A stretch of DNA of 64,000 bases. It comes from Chrysophaeum taylorii (lineage: Eukaryota; Sar; Pelagophyceae; Pelagomonadales; Pelagomonadaceae). Below the pieces are notes generated by a model, which was not told the origin of the DNA, did no database searches, and saw only the letters and a program-made list of their open reading frames with translations. Shown in pieces: positions 59,413 through 64,000 of this stretch (positions within the stretch are counted from its first letter, which is position 1; every line of letters starts with the position of its first letter). Location: contig JAQMWT010000398.1 of assembly GCA_029834535.1 (NCBI GenBank), positions 248,001 to 312,000 of the forward strand. Direction: 5' to 3'. Made by a program: the position numbers and the translations under genes.

Positions 59413-61773
59413 TCACTCGGCCGCCTGGGCCGCTTGCATTTGCGCTTGATGTTGCTTGAGCACCTCGAGAGCCTCGCCGACCTTCATGCGGAGCGCTTCC
59501 GGAGATTCGAGGAGGTGGAGGAGCTCCGAGTTGTCCATCTCGAGGAGCATGCCAGTGATCTTGCCCGCGAGGTCGGGCTGCGAGTGTTGGATGAGCGGGT
59601 AGAGGCGCTCGCCAATCATGTTCTTCTGGAGGGTGGGCGAGGCGTTGGCGAGCTCGGTGAGCGTGAGAGGGGGCTGGGCGGCGACGGCGCGCTGCTGCTG
59701 TTGTTGCTGCTGCGGCATGGGGGGTTGCGGCGGCATGCCGGCCATCATGGCCTGCTGCGAGGCCACGGGGCCCCCTTGGGGCGGCTGCTGCCCCATCATC
59801 GCCTGTTGGGTCGCGAGCTGGGCTTGGGGTCCACCCGGCATCTGCTGAGCGCCCATGGCACCCTGCTGCGGCGGCATGGCGTTCTGGGCGTTGCGCGCGT
59901 TTTGGGTGTATTTGTACTGCTGGGCGCCCTGTTGCGCGTGCTGCGAACTGTTTCCGCGGTTTCTGTTCCGGCGGTTCTGGCCGCCGCCCTGGCCGCCGCC
60001 CTGGCCCTGCTGGATGCCGCCGAGCTGCGGCGCGCCGGCCATGGGCGGGTAAGGGGGCATCCCGTAGACGCCGCGCGCCATGGGGCCGACTCCTCGAAGG
60101 TCGCCGTTGCCGATAGGGCCTCGGCTCGGCGAGCCGCGGGCGATGACGTAGCCACCCCGGACGTTGCCCTGGATCGCCGGGCCGTGCGGGCCCGCCTGAA
60201 GCGCCTGAGGGGGCATCATCGGGTGCTGGGCCCCGGGCTGGTACATCATTGGCATGTAGGTCGCGCCGGGAAAGTTCGCCGGCGCGGCCATGTGAGGCGG
60301 CATGCCCTGCGCGCCCGGGGGGCCGCCCGCGGCGGGACCCATACCGTACGGCGCGACGTTCGAGCGGTGCTGCGCGTGCTGTTGTTGGAGCATCGCCCCT
60401 CGTTCCTCTTTTCGTTGCGCGAGCGCGACGAAGATGGGCTTGTTGTTGATGTGCTTGCCGTTCATCTCCTGCTGGGCCTTGGTTGCCTCGTCGGGGGTTG
60501 AGAAGCACACGAATCCAAAACCGCGCGACGCTCCCGTCTGCGGCTCGCGCATCACCCGCGCCGAGGTGATCGTGCCGAATTGCGAAAATTTCTCCCTCAG
60601 GTCGTCGTCGGTGATCGCATCGTCCAGATTTTTTACGAACAAGTTGACCCCCTGGTACTTTTTAATGCGTTCGAGCTTGGCAGCCTCGAACCGCTGCTTG
60701 AGCTCGCGCTCGCGCTCGACCTTTTTCTGCGCGCGGCCCACGAACAGCGGTGCCTTGAGCTCCATCTCCTCGCCGTTGGCGGGCTTTTCGTTCTCGTCGG
60801 TCGGGTTCTCGTCGTCGTACGCGGGAATCTTCATCACTCCATTCAACTCCTCGATCGCGTCGACGGCGCTCTCGTGCTTTTCAAAGTTGACCCAGCCAAA
60901 CGCCGACCCCTCGGCAGCCGCTTCCTTCTCGGCCGCCTCGGTCTCCTCCCCCGCGATGCGACTCAAAATTTCTTCGGCCGCCGCCACCGCGCTCTCGTCA
61001 CCCACCTCGATCGCGGCCTGCTTGCTCGCCTCGGCCTTGGCCGCCTCGGCGAGCCGCTCCTCGGCCGCCTTGGCGGCCGCCTTCTTGGCCCCCTCGACCG
61101 CCTTGGCGCTCGCCGGTCGCGGGGGCTGCACCTTGCACGAGGTGATCGCCCCAAACTTCTCGAACAGCTTCCGGAGCTTGACGTCGCCCCAGTCCGCCGG
61201 AAAGTTTTTCACGTATAGGTTGGTCCAGTCCGACTGGCCCGACCGGTCCGTTCTGCGCACGAAGTGGCCCACGTAGACCTCTCTGTCGAAGATCATCATC
61301 TTGTCGATCTTGGCGATCGCCTCGGCCGCCGCGTCTTCGGACTCGTAGTGCACGTACCCGTACCCCTGGGACCTTCCCTGATCGTCCGTCGCGACCTTGC
61401 ACGACAAGATGTTCCCAAACAGCGAAAACGTGTCGTAGAGCGCCTTGTGGTCGATCTTCGGGTCGAGGTTCTTGACGAACACGTTCCCGACCCCCGACCG
61501 CCGTAACGTCGGGTCACGCTGCGACCACATGATCCGGCACGGCTTCCCCTTGATCAAAGTGTAGTTCATCTGGTCCAAAGCCCGCTCCGCGTCCGTCACT
61601 TGGTTGAAATTCACGTAGGCGTAGCCTAGGCTCCGACGCGTCACCGCGTCCCGGCACACGCGGATCGACGCGACTTGCCCGACGGTGTTGAAGATCTCGA
61701 ATAACAGTCCCTCGGACGTGTCGGGGGCGAGGTCGCCCACATACCTACGAGACACCATCATCATCGTCATCAT
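59413..61773 (-). CDS. PABPC: Cytoplasmic poly(A)-binding protein
   Basis: 786 aa from the first ATG (61773). Four RRMs: ~9-85 (RRYVGDLAP, SLGYAYVNF), ~95-172 (NVFVKNLDP, QGYGYVHY), ~184-350 (NLYVKNFPA, SAFGWVNF) and ~370-450 (NLFVKNLDD, RGFGFVCF). A Pro/Gln/Met/Gly-rich linker follows, then the C-terminal PABC/MLLE domain (~705-780) with KITGMLLEMDN. It binds mRNA poly(A) tails and, through MLLE, PAM2-containing translation and decay factors. Unusual: RRM3 carries an Ala/Glu/Lys-rich insertion of ~70 residues before its RNP1 strand and a second acidic one of ~22 residues before its last strand, which makes the protein longer than the usual ~630. Intronless. Confidence 0.96.
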   Translation of the reverse strand: MMTMMMVSRRYVGDLAPDTSEGLLFEIFNTVGQVASIRVCRDAVTRRSLGYAYVNFNQVTDAERALDQMNYTLIKGKPCRIMWSQRDPTLRRSGVGNVFVKNLDPKIDHKALYDTFSLFGNILSCKVATDDQGRSQGYGYVHYESEDAAAEAIAKIDKMMIFDREVYVGHFVRRTDRSGQSDWTNLYVKNFPADWGDVKLRKLFEKFGAITSCKVQPPRPASAKAVEGAKKAAAKAAEERLAEAAKAEASKQAAIEVGDESAVAAAEEILSRIAGEETEAAEKEAAAEGSAFGWVNFEKHESAVDAIEELNGVMKIPAYDDENPTDENEKPANGEEMELKAPLFVGRAQKKVERERELKQRFEAAKLERIKKYQGVNLFVKNLDDAITDDDLREKFSQFGTITSARVMREPQTGASRGFGFVCFSTPDEATKAQQEMNGKHINNKPIFVALAQRKEERGAMLQQQHAQHRSNVAPYGMGPAAGGPPGAQGMPPHMAAPANFPGATYMPMMYQPGAQHPMMPPQALQAGPHGPAIQGNVRGGYVIARGSPSRGPIGNGDLRGVGPMARGVYGMPPYPPMAGAPQLGGIQQGQGGGQGGGQNRRNRNRGNSSQHAQQGAQQYKYTQNARNAQNAMPPQQGAMGAQQMPGGPQAQLATQQAMMGQQPPQGGPVASQQAMMAGMPPQPPMPQQQQQQQRAVAAQPPLTLTELANASPTLQKNMIGERLYPLIQHSQPDLAGKITGMLLEMDNSELLHLLESPEALRMKVGEALEVLKQHQAQMQAAQAAE

Positions 61774-62270
61774 CCTCAATTTCGGATTTGATCAATCAAG
61801 CGCCCTGGCAAAATTCCTCCCACAAAAACCCAACTCGGGTGCTCCCAGGCACCCGCGCAACACACATCCGGACTCTGACATCCAACAGCGAGGCGGAGTG
61901 GAACGGCACGGACGAATTGCCACCAATCATCTTCGGATAAGGGGTTGGACAACAGAGAGGAGACAGCGACCGGACCGGCGATCGCTTTTTTCTTTCTCTC
62001 AAAAGGAAAGGAACTCTCTCTGTACACAAAAATTAACAACTTTGTGTATAAAATACGGATGTATGTATGCGTGTAACAAGCGTGTGTTTCGAGGACGGGG
62101 GCACCTTTTGTTTTGTTTTTTAGGGGTCATCACAATTAGAGCACTTATTAAATCGCCTTAATTTGATCCATGTTGGCTTAAATCAATAGCTTAGATTCCA
62201 TTTAAGCACAAAGCTAGGGTAATGATGATTTAGTTCATTTTTACTTTGTTAGAACCAATTTTTAGATGGT
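61774..62270. other. Upstream region of PABP and AT-rich flank of the element pair
   Basis: No gene seen. 61,774-62,050 is the probable PABP promoter. 62,110-62,270 is strongly AT-rich and ends in TTAGAACCAATTTTTAGATGG, directly before helicase-tail copy E. Confidence 0.5.
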
Positions 62271-63330
62271 ACAAGTGCAGGCCAGTAAGTTCACCTATCT
62301 CTAACCCCAGTAAGTTCACCTAATCCCAGTAAGTTTCATATAAGGTCACCTGGTCAGTAAGTTCACCTAGCTCTAACCAACTCCTTTGAGCTCGTCGCTC
62401 TCGCCTCCGCCAATCTAAGCTGCTTTGGTCCGCACGCGCCGCCAACCTTTGAGTTTACTCTAAAAAACCCTTTACTCTGAAAACCCCAGTATGTTCACCT
62501 GGTCCCAGTTTCACCTGGTCACTCAGCCCACCTAGTCCCAATCTTTAACCCCAGTAAGTTCACGTGGTCCCAGTAAGTTCACCTATAGTGCGCGTGTAGA
62601 CGCCGGGAGGGGGCTTATCGGCATTGCGCAGCACGTGTGGGGTAGGGCGGAGTCGTCGACCCAGAAGAGGATATCCTCGGGGTTGCCGATCGACAGAGAG
62701 CCACGTCGAGCTGGACGTGGCAGAAGACGGGCTTCGCCAAGAGGACGCCGACCTCGCGGGACGTCTGGCCCTGGCTCTTGTTGATCGTTTGGCGTAGGCG
62801 GGCCTTAAGCGATACAGGTTGGAGGAGCCTCGGTGACAACGACACGATCGATCATGTATCTGGAGGAGCCTCGGTGACAACGACACGATCGATCATGTAT
62901 CTGGTACCGTTGCAGTGGCCGTGCGACGGGTCGAGGTTGCGAAGACATTAAGCTCGTGATCAAAGTCAGCATGCCGTTGGTTGTCAGGGAGTTGAAAACT
63001 CTACTGTAAAGAGCGAGGCGTCGTCTTCCGACCCAGCCTAGTCAGCCGAAAAGAACTCCGACGCCTCGTCTCCGGGAAAAAAAGGCCGCGGTCATGCGCG
63101 CGTTGTCAGCATCGACAACATCGTTTAGACGGGGCGTGAGAACGGCGCGCTGAAAGAGCCGCCGCGGGTCGTGGAAATAGTCTGCGAGGTCGCCGTAGAC
63201 GGCTTGGAGGATCACTGTCTGACTCTCGCGTCTACCTGATCCTTACTCTTGCGCCTACCTGATCCTTACCCAAAATCGAGGGACAAACAAACAAACAGAC
63301 AAACAAACATCTGTCGATTAGTAGTTAGGA
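62271..63330 (-). mobile_element. Helitron/PIF1-helicase-tail element, copy E
   Basis: Same layout as the 37-41 kb copies: minisatellite (62,280-62,580), helicase tail on the minus strand (~63,225 to ~62,583), tetranucleotide tract, and the end CTGTCGATTAGTAGTTAGGA. It retains TINKSQGQTSREVGVLLAKP. A 41-bp block (from 62,821) is duplicated in place, which is not seen in other copies. Confidence 0.75.
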
Positions 63331-63372
63331 TGCATTAATTTTAAGTTAGAATCAATTTAAGGGTAACAAGTA

Positions 63373-64000
63373 TCCTAACTACTAATCGACAGATGTTTGT
63401 CTGTCTGTCTGTTTGTCTGTCTGTTTGTCCCTCGATTTAGGGTAAGGATCAGGTAGGCGCGAGAGTAAGGATCAGGTAGGCGCGAGAGCCAGACAGTGAT
63501 CCACCAAGCCGTCTACGGCGACCTCGCAGACTATTTCCACGAGCCGCGGCGGCTCTTTCAGCGCGCCATTCTCACGCCCCGTCGAAACGATGTTGTCGAT
63601 GCTGACAACGCGCGCATGACCGCGGCCTTTTTTTCCCGGAGACGAGGCGTCGGAGTTCTTTTCGGCTGACTAGGCTGGGTCGGAAGACGACGCCTCGCTC
63701 TTTACAGTAGAGTTTTCAACTCCCTGACAACCAACGGCATGCTGACTTTGATCACGAGCTTAATGTCTTCGCAACCTCGACCCGTCGCACGGCCACTGCA
63801 ACGGTACCAGATACATGATCGATCGTGTCGTTGTCACCGAGGCTCCTCCAACCTGTATCCCTTAATGCCCGCCGACGCCAAACGATCACCAAGAGCCAGG
63901 GCCAGACGCCCCGCGAGGTCCGCGTCCTCTTGGCGAAGCCCGTCTTCTGCCACGTCCAGCTCTACGTGGCTCTCTGTCGATCGGCAACCCCGAGGAGATA
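63373..64000 (+). mobile_element. Helitron/PIF1-helicase-tail element, copy F, inverted, cut by window edge
   Basis: Begins TCCTAACTACTAATCGACAG at 63,373 and reads in the plus direction through the tetranucleotide tract and the AVYGDLADYFHEPRRLFQRA block to the PVFCHVQLYVALCRS region at the window end. It is the mirror image of copy E, with a 42-bp AT-rich spacer between. Confidence 0.75.

Overview
The window is nuclear DNA from a photosynthetic microalga with a secondary (red-type) plastid. It is most likely a stramenopile, perhaps pelagophyte-like. Evidence for this is a eukaryotic gene set (V-ATPase subunit D, poly(A)-binding protein, TRM7-type RNA methyltransferase, P450s), chlorophyll and tocopherol enzymes whose N-termini are a signal peptide followed by an aromatic or proline-rich ASAFAP-like site, high GC, and almost no introns. 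Only two introns can be supported (48 and 108 nt). The species assignment is an inference.

Layout. 1-5.3 kb: a membrane-hairpin protein running off the left edge, an LRR protein, an exostosin-type glycosyltransferase and a small single-pass protein. 5.3-7.1 kb: non-coding, with a short dispersed repeat. 7.1-20.8 kb: four plus-strand genes (a chromatin-reader plus 2-oxoglutarate/Fe dioxygenase fusion, a 1,966-aa WW-PH-armadillo scaffold, a fatty-acid desaturase, a P450). 21.1-37 kb: nine genes on strictly alternating strands with very small gaps. They are tocopherol methyltransferase, a protein with twelve identical 61-aa repeats, V-ATPase D, a polytopic membrane protein, a coiled-coil protein, a large multi-domain receptor-like membrane protein, an NmrA-type reductase, red chlorophyll catabolite reductase, and a second P450.

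37.1-54.2 kb is an accessory island. A tandem array of four ~1-kb elements carries decayed Helitron/PIF1-type helicase tails. Next comes an AT-richer 5-kb gene encoding a nucleoside-phosphorylase-like domain, LRRs and an 8-9-pass membrane domain. This has an NLR-like sensor/effector layout and is the best candidate for an undescribed system. It is followed by hAT transposase tails and a ~1.9-kb tandem duplication that copied the 3' half of a coiled-coil gene.

54.2-62.2 kb returns to housekeeping RNA biology: a CCCH zinc-finger DEDDh exonuclease divergent from a TRM7-like methyltransferase (40 bp apart), which overlaps tail-to-tail with a METTL21-like methyltransferase, then PABP. 62.3-64 kb holds two more copies of the helicase-tail element as an inverted pair, the second cut by the window edge.

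Functional links: several genes act on plastid pigments and lipids (tocopherol methylation, chlorophyll breakdown, desaturase, P450s) and another set acts on RNA (PABP, exonuclease, 2'-O-methyltransferase). Many neighbours share intergenic spaces of 26-126 bp, which implies bidirectional promoters.
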